Counted from the stretch's first letter, positions 8,604-15,919 are shown. The stretch is 22,782 bases of DNA from Syntrophomonadaceae bacterium (GCA_007126465.1 SLBE01000028.1:1-22782); one strand, 5' to 3'. Notes: generated by a model not told the origin, from the letters alone. A program made the numbers and translations.

Positions 8604-9656
8604 GTGAGCGCAAATAATACTAAGCTTGGTATTGTTTATCACAAGGATTACCTGATTCATACCCAGGGGCACCACCCCGAAAGAAAAGAGCGGCTGGAAC
8701 ATATTACGTCAGCGCTTGAAAATCGGGGGATATCCGAAAAGCTGACAATGATTGACCCGGTTCCGGCTTCAGTCGATGATATTGCCCTGGTTCATGATTC
8801 CGGTTATATCAAAACTATTGAAGAAGCCTGTAACTCCGGCCAGCGTAACCTGGATATGGATACCTACATTGTTCCGGAATCATACCGTGTAGCTTTACTA
8901 TCAGCAGGAGGAGTATTGACCGGTTTACGGGGAGTAATGGGGATAGGTCCCGATATTGTGTTTGCTTTAAACCGGCCGCCCGGTCACCATGCAGAAAGAA
9001 GCAGGGCTATGGGGTTTTGCCTGTTTAATAATATTGCGATTGCTGCCGAGGTGGCAAAACGTGATTACGGATTAAAGAGAATTGCCGTTGTTGATTGGGA
9101 TGTCCATCACGGCAATGGAACTCAGCATGCCTTTGAGGATGATCCGGAAGTGCTTTTTATTTCCACGCACCAAAGTCCGGCTTACCCGGGAACCGGCCAT
9201 CTAAAGGAAGTCGGCAGGGGAACGGGCGAAGGACTTACCGTTAATATACCAATGCCTCCGGGCAGCGGCGACATTGAATATGGACTTATTTTTGATCAGG
9301 TAATAATTCCCGTTCTCGATCAGTTTCAGCCTGAGCTTCTGTTAATTTCATCGGGGCATGACGCTTACCGGCATGACCCGCTTGCCGGAATGTCTCTAAC
9401 TCACCAGGGATTTTATGATATGGCAGATAAATTACGGCAGGCTGCAGAAAAACACTGCCAGGGCAGGGTGCTGCTCTGCCTGGAAGGGGGTTATCATCTG
9501 GAAGGCCAGGCAGGGGCAGTTATCCAGGTTTTAAACGCCATGGGTAATTTCGGTCTGCCTGTTACGGAGAGATCTCCCGATCTTGATCCAACCAGGCACG
9601 CCCAGGCGCGACTGGAGGAAGTGCTGCAGGTGCAGCGCAAATACTGGTCACTTTAA
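8604..9656 (+). CDS. Histone deacetylase family (AcuC / acetylpolyamine amidohydrolase-like) zinc hydrolase
   Basis: The start is GTG 8604 with GAGGTGAT at 8593-8600; length is 350 residues, one full arginase/deacetylase-fold domain. All catalytic elements are present: the charge-relay histidines H128-H129 in RPPGHHAE, zinc ligands D166 and H168 in DWDVHHGNG, the third zinc ligand D253 in SSGHDAYRHDPL, and the transition-state tyrosine Y297 in LEGGYHLE. The enzyme should therefore be active and remove acetyl or other acyl groups from amines. Bacterial relatives include AcuC, which deacetylates acetyl-CoA synthetase in Bacillus, and acetylpolyamine amidohydrolases; the sequence alone does not choose between them. 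No acuA or acuB is adjacent. Its TAA overlaps the stop codon of the opposing DUF1015 gene. Confidence 0.92.
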   Translation: MSANNTKLGIVYHKDYLIHTQGHHPERKERLEHITSALENRGISEKLTMIDPVPASVDDIALVHDSGYIKTIEEACNSGQRNLDMDTYIVPESYRVALLSAGGVLTGLRGVMGIGPDIVFALNRPPGHHAERSRAMGFCLFNNIAIAAEVAKRDYGLKRIAVVDWDVHHGNGTQHAFEDDPEVLFISTHQSPAYPGTGHLKEVGRGTGEGLTVNIPMPPGSGDIEYGLIFDQVIIPVLDQFQPELLLISSGHDAYRHDPLAGMSLTHQGFYDMADKLRQAAEKHCQGRVLLCLEGGYHLEGQAGAVIQVLNAMGNFGLPVTERSPDLDPTRHAQARLEEVLQVQRKYWSL

Positions 9657-10927
9657 CTTAAGTCCATATTATAAAGAACAAGCCCGCTGGGCAGCTTTGG
9701 ATAGAAAAAAGTGGATTTTTGCGGCATTATTTTTCCCTTACGGGCATGTTCAAGAACCTGTTCAACTGCAACAGGCTCAAGAATAAAAGCTGCATCAGCA
9801 TAGCCTGTGATCACTTCATCGACAGCAGTATTATGATCATGTGGATAACTGATCATTTCCTGGTCCACTATTATGCTTTTTTCTCCTTGATCAAAAAGCG
9901 GTTTTATAATACGCTCATGAAGCAGTTCAACGGGCAGCTGTTTTTCTGAACCGTTATCAAGCGGTTTGAGGATACAGGCATCACGACCGGTAATTAAGCC
10001 AAACCCATAGTGATCCAGGCTTGCTTTATTTATTTCTTTCAGTAAGTAATTTCGGTCCAGCTGGTGAGGATCACCAAGGCTGATCAGCTTAAATTCATTC
10101 TTGATAATTCTATTTAGTTTATCTTTTTGTGACTGACTCAGGCCACTAAGCAAACGGTGGGTTGGCAGGACAAGAAGTCCCCGGTCTTTCATGCTGACCA
10201 TGATGGTTAGGATGTAGTCTGAGCCGGGATCCTTTTGACTGTTTTGATTACCGGCATAATTAAGAGCCGTTTCATAGCGGTGATGTCCGTCGGCAATCAG
10301 CAGTGGCTGGGGGCGCAGATAGGTTGTTAACTTTTCCTGCAAGTCACTACTGGTAATTGCCCAGAGGCGGTGGGTTTGTCCGGAAGGTTCCTTTGCCTCA
10401 AGCAGGGGTTTATCGGTATTGATAGCTGAAAAAAAGTAATCCAGCTGCTGATCGGGATCGGGGAAGAGAGTAAAGATCGGACTGACATTAGTACGCAAGT
10501 TCTTTAAAAGTTCAAGGCGATCAGCCTTTGGTCCCGACATGGTTAATTCGTGGGGGAGAACCACTTGTTCAGAGTACGGTGTCAGCTTTAAGGCGGCGAT
10601 GATACCTCTGCGGCTGTAATTGACCTGGTTATAGGTATATTCCTGCTCGTAAAGGTAATAACAGTTTTCGTTTTCCGGAAAGAGGATCTGATCATTAAGC
10701 CACTGGTTGAAAGTTTCACGGGCCCGGCTGTAACGGTTATTTTCGCTGTCATCTCCGGGATGAGTTTCGCCGTATTCAAGGCGGATTATATTATAAGGAT
10801 CTAGATCGTGAAGGCGTTTTTGCTCTTCATTATCAATGACATCGTAAGGCGGTGTTATAACATTTCCGAGAAAATTTACTTTTGATTGATTATACCTGAT
10901 TCCCTTAAATGGTCTGATTGCAGCCAT
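9653..10927 (-). CDS. DUF1015 family protein of unknown function
   Basis: I take the ATG at 10927-10925, 424 residues, because GGGAGG (10939-10934) sits six bases upstream and the family begins right there with IRPFKGIRYN. An upstream in-frame ATG at 10966 lacks a ribosome binding site. Family features are ITPPYDVID near the N-terminus, HELTMSGPKADRLELL, NVSPIFTLF, and the most conserved motif ADGHHRYETAL with D213, H215, H216 and R217. The polar HHRYE motif suggests an active or ligand-binding site, but I know of no established reaction for the family. It is soluble, with no signal peptide or membrane segment. It is transcribed alone, away from the divergent rpsB, and ends in a four-base overlap with the deacetylase gene. 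Confidence 0.9.
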   Translation of the reverse strand: MAAIRPFKGIRYNQSKVNFLGNVITPPYDVIDNEEQKRLHDLDPYNIIRLEYGETHPGDDSENNRYSRARETFNQWLNDQILFPENENCYYLYEQEYTYNQVNYSRRGIIAALKLTPYSEQVVLPHELTMSGPKADRLELLKNLRTNVSPIFTLFPDPDQQLDYFFSAINTDKPLLEAKEPSGQTHRLWAITSSDLQEKLTTYLRPQPLLIADGHHRYETALNYAGNQNSQKDPGSDYILTIMVSMKDRGLLVLPTHRLLSGLSQSQKDKLNRIIKNEFKLISLGDPHQLDRNYLLKEINKASLDHYGFGLITGRDACILKPLDNGSEKQLPVELLHERIIKPLFDQGEKSIIVDQEMISYPHDHNTAVDEVITGYADAAFILEPVAVEQVLEHARKGKIMPQKSTFFYPKLPSGLVLYNMDLS

Positions 10928-10964
10928 CGTTAACCTCCCTGTATTTAACCGTTGCCTGATGTAC

Positions 10965-11019
10965 AACCGGCATTTCCATGCCTGCTCTATATGTTCGTTT
11001 CAGTTTTCTTGGCAGGCTG
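10965..11019 (-). repeat. Dispersed repeat, copy A, in the upstream region of the DUF1015 gene
   Basis: Read on the minus strand this segment starts CAGCCTGCCAAGAAAACTG and continues AAACGAACATATAG. It aligns with 19254-19309 on the plus strand over about 55 bases with one single-base gap and roughly 15-20 percent mismatch; the core AAGAAAACTGAAACGA is identical. This copy also has its own 6-bp inverted pair, GCCTGC (10980-10985) with GCAGGC (11012-11017). It lies about 38 bases before the DUF1015 start, in sense orientation. Its far end is not matched beyond about 10965. Confidence 0.65.
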
Positions 11020-11087
11020 TGCCATATATTTAATGAGTCGCATGTTTTTTAACAGTATATTGATTTTATAATAGAGAATGTCTATTT

Positions 11088-11128
11088 GCAACAAAAACAG
11101 GCAACAAAAACAATAGTTTTTCGTTGCC
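11088..11128. repeat. Tandem 12-mer and dyad overlapping the rpsB -35 box
   Basis: GCAACAAAAACA occurs at 11088-11099 and again at 11101-11112. The second copy forms one arm of an interrupted palindrome with GTTTTTCGTTGCC: GGCAAC at 11100-11105 pairs with GTTGCC at 11123-11128. The right arm covers the -35 hexamer of the rpsB promoter. This has the form of a protein-binding site, with a third half-site just upstream. It lacks the trailing T-run of a terminator on the plus strand. Confidence 0.4.
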
Positions 11129-11152
11129 AACGGGGGTGAACTATGCTATACT
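11124..11152 (+). promoter_or_regulatory. Strong promoter of rpsB-tsf
   Basis: TTGCCA (11124-11129) is separated by exactly 17 bases from TATACT (11147-11152), and the -10 is extended by TGC (11144-11146). Transcription should start near 11159, leaving a leader of about 105 bases before rpsB. This is the best vegetative promoter in the window and suits a ribosomal protein operon. Confidence 0.8.
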
Positions 11153-11158
11153 ACCTCT

Positions 11159-11263
11159 GGTAAAATCATAAAACTCACGCCTGGTGAGATGGAGGTCGGT
11201 TGGCTTTTTAAGCTTGGTCATCATCAATGAAACAGGCGGTGGTAAAAACAAGGAGGAGTTATT
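11159..11263 (+). promoter_or_regulatory. rpsB 5' leader
   Basis: The predicted leader holds a small hairpin, CTCAC (11174-11178) with GTGAG (11184-11188), an AAGCTT palindrome near 11210, and AAGGAGGAG (11250-11258) ahead of the TTG start. S2 leaders in bacteria often bind S2 for feedback control; I cannot match this one to a known leader structure. Together with the repeat, dyad and promoter to its left, this accounts for the 336-base gene-free stretch 10928-11263. An A/T-rich part at 11040-11090 may also hold the DUF1015 promoter on the minus strand, but no pair of boxes is convincing. Confidence 0.4.
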
Positions 11264-12151
11264 TTGGCTAAGGTAAGTATGAAGCAGCTGCTGGAGGCGG
11301 GTGTTCACTTCGGACATCAAACCCGCCGATGGAACCCGAAGATGAAAAATTATATCTTCACTGAACGTAACGGTATCTACATCATTGATCTGCAGAAAAC
11401 GGTTAAATTGATGGATACTGCGTATAACGTTGTACGGGACCTGGTGGTCGACGGAGGGGAAATTATTTTTGTCGGCACGAAAAAGCAGGCCCAGGAATCA
11501 ATCCGCAATGAGGCTGAAAGATGCGGGGCTCATTACGTGAACCACCGCTGGCTCGGCGGCATGTTAACTAATTTTGCGACAATTCGTAAGCGGATTGATC
11601 GGATGATCAAGCTTGAGCAAATGGAAACCGATGGTACTTTTGAACGATTGACTAAAAAAGAAGTGCTAATGCTGCGCAATGAAAAAGAAAGACTGATGAA
11701 GTTTTTAAGCGGTATTCGCAACATGAAAAAGCTACCGGATGCAATTTATGTAGTTGATCCACGCAAAGAAAAAATTGCCGTGGCCGAAGCCCGCAAGCTG
11801 AACATTCCGGTCATTGCTATTGTAGATACAAACTGCGATCCTGATGAAATTGATTATCTTATACCGGGTAATGATGATGCAATCAGGGCAGTTAAGCTGA
11901 TTACCTCAGTAATGGCAGAAGCTGTGCTTGAAGGAAAGCAGATTATTGAGGCTGCACATGAACCTGCAGAGGAAGATACTGAAGAACGTGAAAAGATGAC
12001 TATAGGTGGAGAAGGGGAAAGTAAAGAAGGCGTTGCTGAAGTTGCGACTGCCGAGGTAATTGATGAAGAACCTGCTCCAGCTGAAGTAGCTAGCGAACCT
12101 GCTGTTGAAACCGAACAGGTAGAAACTGCAGAAGAAGATAAAGTAGAATAA
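11264..12151 (+). CDS. rpsB: 30S ribosomal protein S2 with acidic C-terminal extension
   Basis: The protein has 295 residues starting at TTG 11264, which is placed by the strong AAGGAGGAG at 11250-11258 and by the conserved N-terminus VSMKQLLEAGVHFGHQTRRWNPKM. Further S2 features are YIIDLQKTV, GTKKQAQESI, VNHRWLGGMLTNF, VVDPRKEKIAVAEA and IVDTNCDPDEIDYLIPGNDDAIRA. S2 sits on the back of the 30S subunit near the anti-Shine-Dalgarno region. The core ends at about residue 230; residues 231-295 are a low-complexity tail with 24 Asp/Glu of 65 and many Ala, Val and Pro. Bacterial S2 usually stops around 230-255, so the tail is an addition. It is followed by tsf, as in nearly all bacteria, 48 bases away, with a hairpin between. 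Confidence 0.97.
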   Translation: MAKVSMKQLLEAGVHFGHQTRRWNPKMKNYIFTERNGIYIIDLQKTVKLMDTAYNVVRDLVVDGGEIIFVGTKKQAQESIRNEAERCGAHYVNHRWLGGMLTNFATIRKRIDRMIKLEQMETDGTFERLTKKEVLMLRNEKERLMKFLSGIRNMKKLPDAIYVVDPRKEKIAVAEARKLNIPVIAIVDTNCDPDEIDYLIPGNDDAIRAVKLITSVMAEAVLEGKQIIEAAHEPAEEDTEEREKMTIGGEGESKEGVAEVATAEVIDEEPAPAEVASEPAVETEQVETAEEDKVE

Positions 12152-12156
12152 CTTTA

Positions 12157-12175
12157 AACTTTGCCAGGCAAAGTT
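12157..12175 (+). promoter_or_regulatory. Intercistronic hairpin between rpsB and tsf
   Basis: AACTTTGC (12157-12164) and GCAAAGTT (12168-12175) form a perfect 8-bp stem with a CAG triloop. No T-run follows, so it is not an intrinsic terminator; it lies six bases from the tsf Shine-Dalgarno at 12182-12187. It may set the S2 to EF-Ts ratio by processing or by local folding. Confidence 0.5.
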
Positions 12176-12199
12176 ATGACAGAGGAGTGGACAGGATAG

Positions 12200-12826
12200 A
12201 TGCATATCGATGCAAAAGTTGTTAAATCTCTACGTGAAAAAACGGGCGCAGGGATGATGGACTGCAAGAAGGCGCTGCAGGAAGCTGAAGGCAACCTGGA
12301 GAAAGCAGTTGATTTGCTGAGGGAAAAAGGTCTTTCTGCTGCTGCTAAAAGGGCGGATAGAGCAGCCAACCAGGGTATTGTTGATTCATACATTCACCTC
12401 GGCGGTAGAATCGGGGTCCTGGTTGAAGTAAATTGCGAAACAGACTTTGTCGCCCGCAATGACGAGTTTCGTGAATTTGTAAGAAATCTGTGTTTACAGG
12501 TGGCTGCTACGAACCCTTCCTACCTGAGCAAAGAAGATGTTCCTGAGAGCATTCTGGAAAGAGAACGGCAAATTATTAAAACCCAGGCCCTGAACGACGG
12601 GAAACCAGAAAAAGTGGTAGATAAAATTGTTGAAGGCCGGCTCGAAAAATACTACAGTGAAAATTGTCTCCTGGAGCAGGCTTTTGTAAAAGACGAGGAT
12701 ATTACTGTTAGTGAACTGCAGACTAACCTGATTGCAAAAATCGGAGAGAATATTGTGGTGAGACGTTATTGTCGCTTTGAAATCGGTGAAGCCACCGATG
12801 CGGAAAACACCACGTGTTGTGGTTAA
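12200..12826 (+). CDS. tsf: Translation elongation factor Ts, short form
   Basis: EF-Ts recharges EF-Tu by catalysing GDP release. ATG 12200 follows AGAGGAG (12181-12187). The N-terminal UBA-like domain reads VKSLREKTGAGMMDCKKAL and includes EAEGNLEKAVDLLREKG; the core contains the EF-Tu contact motif VEVNCETDFVARN. Length is 208 residues, against about 290 in Bacillus or E. coli; the second core subdomain and coiled coil are missing, as in other short EF-Ts proteins of clostridia, cyanobacteria and Thermus. The end is FEIGEATDAENTTCCG, with a Cys-Cys pair that I cannot explain. There is no sign of frameshift, since the end of the core (IGENIVVRRYCRFEIGE) is intact. It is co-transcribed with rpsB and ends at a strong terminator. 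Confidence 0.96.
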   Translation: MHIDAKVVKSLREKTGAGMMDCKKALQEAEGNLEKAVDLLREKGLSAAAKRADRAANQGIVDSYIHLGGRIGVLVEVNCETDFVARNDEFREFVRNLCLQVAATNPSYLSKEDVPESILERERQIIKTQALNDGKPEKVVDKIVEGRLEKYYSENCLLEQAFVKDEDITVSELQTNLIAKIGENIVVRRYCRFEIGEATDAENTTCCG

Positions 12827-12831
12827 ATACT

Positions 12832-12862
12832 AAAAAGAACACTGAAAAGTGTTCTTTTTTTT
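12832..12862 (+). terminator. Intrinsic terminator after rpsB-tsf
   Basis: AGAACACT (12836-12843) pairs with AGTGTTCT (12848-12855) around a GAAA tetraloop, preceded by an A-run and followed by eight T residues to 12862. This is a textbook Rho-independent terminator, six bases after the tsf stop. The remaining 12863-12991 must hold any pyrH promoter, but I see no credible one. Confidence 0.92.
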
Positions 12863-12991
12863 AACCATTTAAATTTACTTAGCCACATACGCTTGCAGCT
12901 GCCTGCTGAAGAAAAAATGAAAAATATAGAACACCGGCAGGTTGTTGGCATAGTTTGTCGAAATATATTTTATGCTACTGGAGGTGCTTAG

Positions 12992-13711
12992 TTGACTACA
13001 CCTAAGTACAAGAGGGTCATCCTGAAGTTAAGTGGGGAAGCGATGGCCGGTGATCAAGGTTTTGGTATTGACCAAAAAGTAATTGAAAGCATTGCCCTGC
13101 AGATCAAGGAAGTTATTGAATACCAGGTCCAGGTGGCTGTAGTCGTTGGCGGCGGAAATATATGGCGCGGCGCCCATGCCGGAAGTAAAGGTATGGACAG
13201 GGCAACAGCGGACTATATGGGAATGCTGGCTACAGTTATTAACGCCCTTGCCCTGCAGGATGCCCTGGAACGCTATGATGTCGATACCCGGGTGCAAACA
13301 GCCCTGGAAATGCAGCAGGTTGCCGAACCGTATATCAGAAGAAGGGCCCTGCGCCACCTGGAAAAAGGACGGGTGGTAATATTCGCAGGGGGAACGGGTA
13401 ATCCTTATTTTTCGACAGATACTACAGCAGCACTGCGAGCTGCAGAAATAGAGGCAGAGGTTATTCTTCTTGCCAAAGGAAAAGTAGATGCGGTTTACGA
13501 TGCCGATCCTTTAACCAATCCCGGAGCCCGTAAATATGCGGAACTTAATTATATCGAAGTTATTAACCAGGGTTTAGGGGTAATGGATTCAACGGCAGCA
13601 TCCCTTTGCATGGATAATAAAATTCAGCTGATTGTTTTTGGGTTAAACCTTGGAAATATTAAGAAGGTAGTCATGGGCGAAAAAATCGGAACAATAATTA
13701 GGGGTGGGTGA
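12992..13711 (+). CDS. pyrH: UMP kinase
   Basis: PyrH phosphorylates UMP to UDP and belongs to the amino acid kinase fold, unlike eukaryotic UMP/CMP kinases. The TTG at 12992 is set by TGGAGGTG (12979-12986). It has 239 residues, the usual length. Visible motifs are the N-terminal LKLSGEA, VVVGGGNIWRG, the allosteric and dimer region YMGMLATVINALALQDAL, the UMP-binding GGTGNPYFSTDT, the ATP-site VDAVYDADP (the preceding Lys-Gly-Lys replaces the more usual Lys-Asn-Gly), and MDSTAASLCMDN. The gene opens the conserved pyrH-frr-uppS-cdsA-dxr-rseP run; frr starts three bases after its stop. Confidence 0.97.
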   Translation: MTTPKYKRVILKLSGEAMAGDQGFGIDQKVIESIALQIKEVIEYQVQVAVVVGGGNIWRGAHAGSKGMDRATADYMGMLATVINALALQDALERYDVDTRVQTALEMQQVAEPYIRRRALRHLEKGRVVIFAGGTGNPYFSTDTTAALRAAEIEAEVILLAKGKVDAVYDADPLTNPGARKYAELNYIEVINQGLGVMDSTAASLCMDNKIQLIVFGLNLGNIKKVVMGEKIGTIIRGG

Positions 13712-13714
13712 TTT

Positions 13715-14272
13715 ATGTTAGAAGATATTTATCTGGAAGCAGATGAAAAGATGAACAAGGTTATTGCTGCATACAAGCGCGAACTATCAACGCTGCGAGC
13801 CGGCAGAGCAACCACATCGTTGCTGGATAGGATTGAGGTGGATTACTACGGAACCATGACTCCCCTTAACCAGCTGGCAGGTGTATCAGCGCCCGAACCG
13901 AGGCTTTTAGTCATACAGCCCTGGGACAAAGGGGCTATGGGCGAAATAGAGAAGGCAATCCTGAAGTCTGACCTGGGGCTGACACCGACTAATGATGGCA
14001 ATGTTATCAGGCTTGCAATACCGCAGCTGACCGAAGAAAGAAGGAAAGAACTTGTTAAGTTTGTCCGTAAGAAGTCTGAAGAAAGCAAGGTCAGTATCCG
14101 AAACATCCGCCGGGATGCCAATGATGAAATCAAACAATTGGAAAAATCAGGAGATATTTCAGAAGACGAGCGCAGGCGAGCCCAGGATGATATTCAGGAA
14201 TTAACTGACGAAAGAATCAAAGAGATAGATGAAGCTCTTGAAGTAAAAGAGAAGGAAATGATGGAGGTTTAG
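13715..14272 (+). CDS. frr: Ribosome recycling factor
   Basis: RRF works with EF-G to split post-termination ribosomes. It has 185 residues, exactly the normal length, starting at ATG 13715; GGGGTG at 13701-13706 lies within the end of pyrH, so translation is probably coupled. Conserved parts are the first long helix with STLRAGRA, the domain II segment DYYGTMTPLNQLAGV, IQPWDKGAMGEIEKAI, GLTPTNDGNVIRLAIPQLTEERRKELVK, and the C-terminal helices rich in Glu, Arg and Lys. Confidence 0.97.
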   Translation: MLEDIYLEADEKMNKVIAAYKRELSTLRAGRATTSLLDRIEVDYYGTMTPLNQLAGVSAPEPRLLVIQPWDKGAMGEIEKAILKSDLGLTPTNDGNVIRLAIPQLTEERRKELVKFVRKKSEESKVSIRNIRRDANDEIKQLEKSGDISEDERRRAQDDIQELTDERIKEIDEALEVKEKEMMEV

Positions 14273-14288
14273 CCCCAACAGCTTAACA

Positions 14289-14326
14289 AGAGGCGGCTCT
14301 CTCTTGGATATTAAGGGAGAGCCTCT
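14289..14326 (+). promoter_or_regulatory. Imperfect hairpin between frr and uppS
   Basis: AGAG (14289-14292) and GCTCTC (14296-14301) on the left pair with GAGAGC (14317-14322) and CTCT (14323-14326), leaving a 3-base bulge and a 15-base loop. The following bases are ATTTATG, too T-poor for a good terminator. The right arm buries the only Shine-Dalgarno-like bases (GGGAGAG) in this gap. Confidence 0.45.
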
Positions 14327-14349
14327 ATTTATGAATGGTGTGATTAACT

Positions 14350-15093
14350 TTGTCGACTGACTTGAAGGACCAGGATATCCAGGAAATGGTTCTAAAAGAT
14401 AATATTCCCTATCACGTTGCCATTATTATGGATGGTAATGGACGCTGGGCGGTAGAAAAAGGTTTGCCCAGAAAAGAAGGGCATCGCCATGGAGTGGAAA
14501 CGGTTCGTTCAGTTGTAAGAAACAGCAGTGAACTGGGGATTAAGGCTTTAACGCTTTTTGCTTTTTCAACGGAAAACTGGAGGAGGCCTGTAGGAGAAAT
14601 CAACTACCTGATGGGCCTGCCGGAAATATATTTTAAAAGTGAACTGCCGGAATTGATGCGCAATAATGTAAAGGTAAACCTGCTGGGTAGTAAAGAAAAA
14701 CTGCCTCGTAAAGTTCAGAAAACAATAGATGAAGGTAGAGAAGCAACAAAAAATAATACGGGCATGATTCTTAACTTTGCCCTGAATTATGGAGCACGGA
14801 CTGAAATTATTAGAGCAGTGAATCGCTTGATTGTTGATGCAAAAGAAGGTAAGATCAGCGGAGCGGTTAATGAAGCTGCTTTTGAGAAATATCTTTATAC
14901 TGCAAGCTTGCCAGATCCGGACCTGCTGATTCGAACCAGCGGTGAATTGCGAATCAGTAATTTTCTATTATGGCAGCTGGCCTATAGTGAACTCTGGTTT
15001 ACCGATGTATACTGGCCGGACTTTTCAAAAAGACACCTGCTGAATGCGGTCTATGATTATCAGCAGCGCAAGCGCCGCTTTGGAAAAGTTTAA
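14350..15093 (+). CDS. uppS: Isoprenyl transferase (undecaprenyl diphosphate synthase)
   Basis: The enzyme condenses isopentenyl diphosphate units onto farnesyl diphosphate in cis geometry to make the C55 carrier for peptidoglycan and teichoic acids. The cis-prenyltransferase core is complete: IIMDGNGRWA with catalytic D28, GHRHGVETVR, LTLFAFSTENWRRP, MILNFALNYGARTEI, PDPDLLIRTSGELRISNFLLWQ and SELWFTDVYWPDF. From TTG 14350 it has 247 residues. That start has only GGTG (14337-14340) as a weak ribosome binding site; an ATG at 14386 (M13) with AGGA at 14372-14375 is a fair alternative and would keep the whole domain. The neighbouring dxr and ispG supply its precursors, and cdsA follows 22-25 bases downstream. 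Confidence 0.95.
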   Translation: MSTDLKDQDIQEMVLKDNIPYHVAIIMDGNGRWAVEKGLPRKEGHRHGVETVRSVVRNSSELGIKALTLFAFSTENWRRPVGEINYLMGLPEIYFKSELPELMRNNVKVNLLGSKEKLPRKVQKTIDEGREATKNNTGMILNFALNYGARTEIIRAVNRLIVDAKEGKISGAVNEAAFEKYLYTASLPDPDLLIRTSGELRISNFLLWQLAYSELWFTDVYWPDFSKRHLLNAVYDYQQRKRRFGKV

Positions 15094-15118
15094 GCAGGAC
15101 AGAATAGGGTGATTATTG

Positions 15119-15919
15119 ATGCTATATCTGCGGATTATTTCTGCCCTTATCGGCATTCCTATTGTATTGGCCTCAGTTTATTTTGGTGGATACTTTTATG
15201 CAGTATTCCTGCTGCTTCTTGTTAACCTCGGAGTATTTGAGTACAATACAATACTAAAAAGTAACAATTACAATGCACCTTTTGTGATCAGCCATTTTTC
15301 AGCCAGTCTTTTGATTGCCGTAATTTTTTTGGAGCAGATGGCCCTGATTTATCCACTGCTTATGCTTACCTTGTTAATTCTATTTGCCACTGCCATGTTT
15401 AATATGGATAAAGTAAGTGTTGTAGACTCTGCGCTGTCTTTGTGGGGAGTTATTTACCTGGGTGGCCTGATTGGTTACCTGATGCTTTTAAGAATGCTGC
15501 CTGATGGCGAGATCTATACTTTCATTTTGCTGATCGGTGTCTGGGTTCATGATACCTCAGCCTATTTTATCGGTGTTAAATGGGGGATGAGAAGATTTGC
15601 TGCACAAATAAGTCCGAAAAAATCTGTGGAAGGTTCCCTGGCAGGCATAGGGGCGGTTATAGTCTTGTTTTTCTCTGTAACCATACTTTTTCCCGGTTTT
15701 TTGCCGGTTAATTCCCTGCAGGCAGTAATCCTGGGCCTGGGCATTACGGTATTTGCCCAGCTGGGAGACCTCCTGGAATCGGCCGTGAAAAGACAAATGG
15801 CAGTAAAGGATTCCAGCGGCATTATTCCCGGTCATGGTGGTATTTTAGATCGCTTTGACAGTTTAATCTTAGCGGCCCCTTTTGTATATTATTTTTTTCT
15901 TTTAATTAATATGATGTAA
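15119..15919 (+). CDS. cdsA: Phosphatidate cytidylyltransferase (CDP-diglyceride synthase)
   Basis: CdsA converts phosphatidic acid and CTP to CDP-diacylglycerol, the branch point of phospholipid synthesis, in the membrane. I use ATG 15119 (266 residues), six bases from AGGGTGA (15106-15112); a TTG directly before it at 15116 is also possible. The protein has seven to eight hydrophobic segments. The family signature lies at residues 221-247, with the pattern S-A-V-K-R, V-K-D, P-G-H-G-G-I-L-D-R-F-D, giving the metal-binding aspartates. A further conserved part is WVHDTSAYFIG with KSVEGS in the cytoplasmic loop. Position between uppS and dxr is standard. Confidence 0.95.
   Translation: MLYLRIISALIGIPIVLASVYFGGYFYAVFLLLLVNLGVFEYNTILKSNNYNAPFVISHFSASLLIAVIFLEQMALIYPLLMLTLLILFATAMFNMDKVSVVDSALSLWGVIYLGGLIGYLMLLRMLPDGEIYTFILLIGVWVHDTSAYFIGVKWGMRRFAAQISPKKSVEGSLAGIGAVIVLFFSVTILFPGFLPVNSLQAVILGLGITVFAQLGDLLESAVKRQMAVKDSSGIIPGHGGILDRFDSLILAAPFVYYFFLLINMM

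Noticed and set aside
12811..12822. CCAC/GTGG pairing at the end of tsf as a second terminator
   Set aside because: It lies within coding sequence, has no following T-run, and the true terminator is just downstream at 12832-12862.
12200..12826. Frameshift or truncation of tsf
   Set aside because: The short length fits the known short EF-Ts class, and the conserved end of the core is intact before the stop.
12945..12973. TTGGCA-17-TTTTAT as a promoter for pyrH
   Set aside because: Transcription would start around 12980, within the pyrH Shine-Dalgarno at 12979-12986, so the message would lack a full ribosome binding site; the -10 is also poor.
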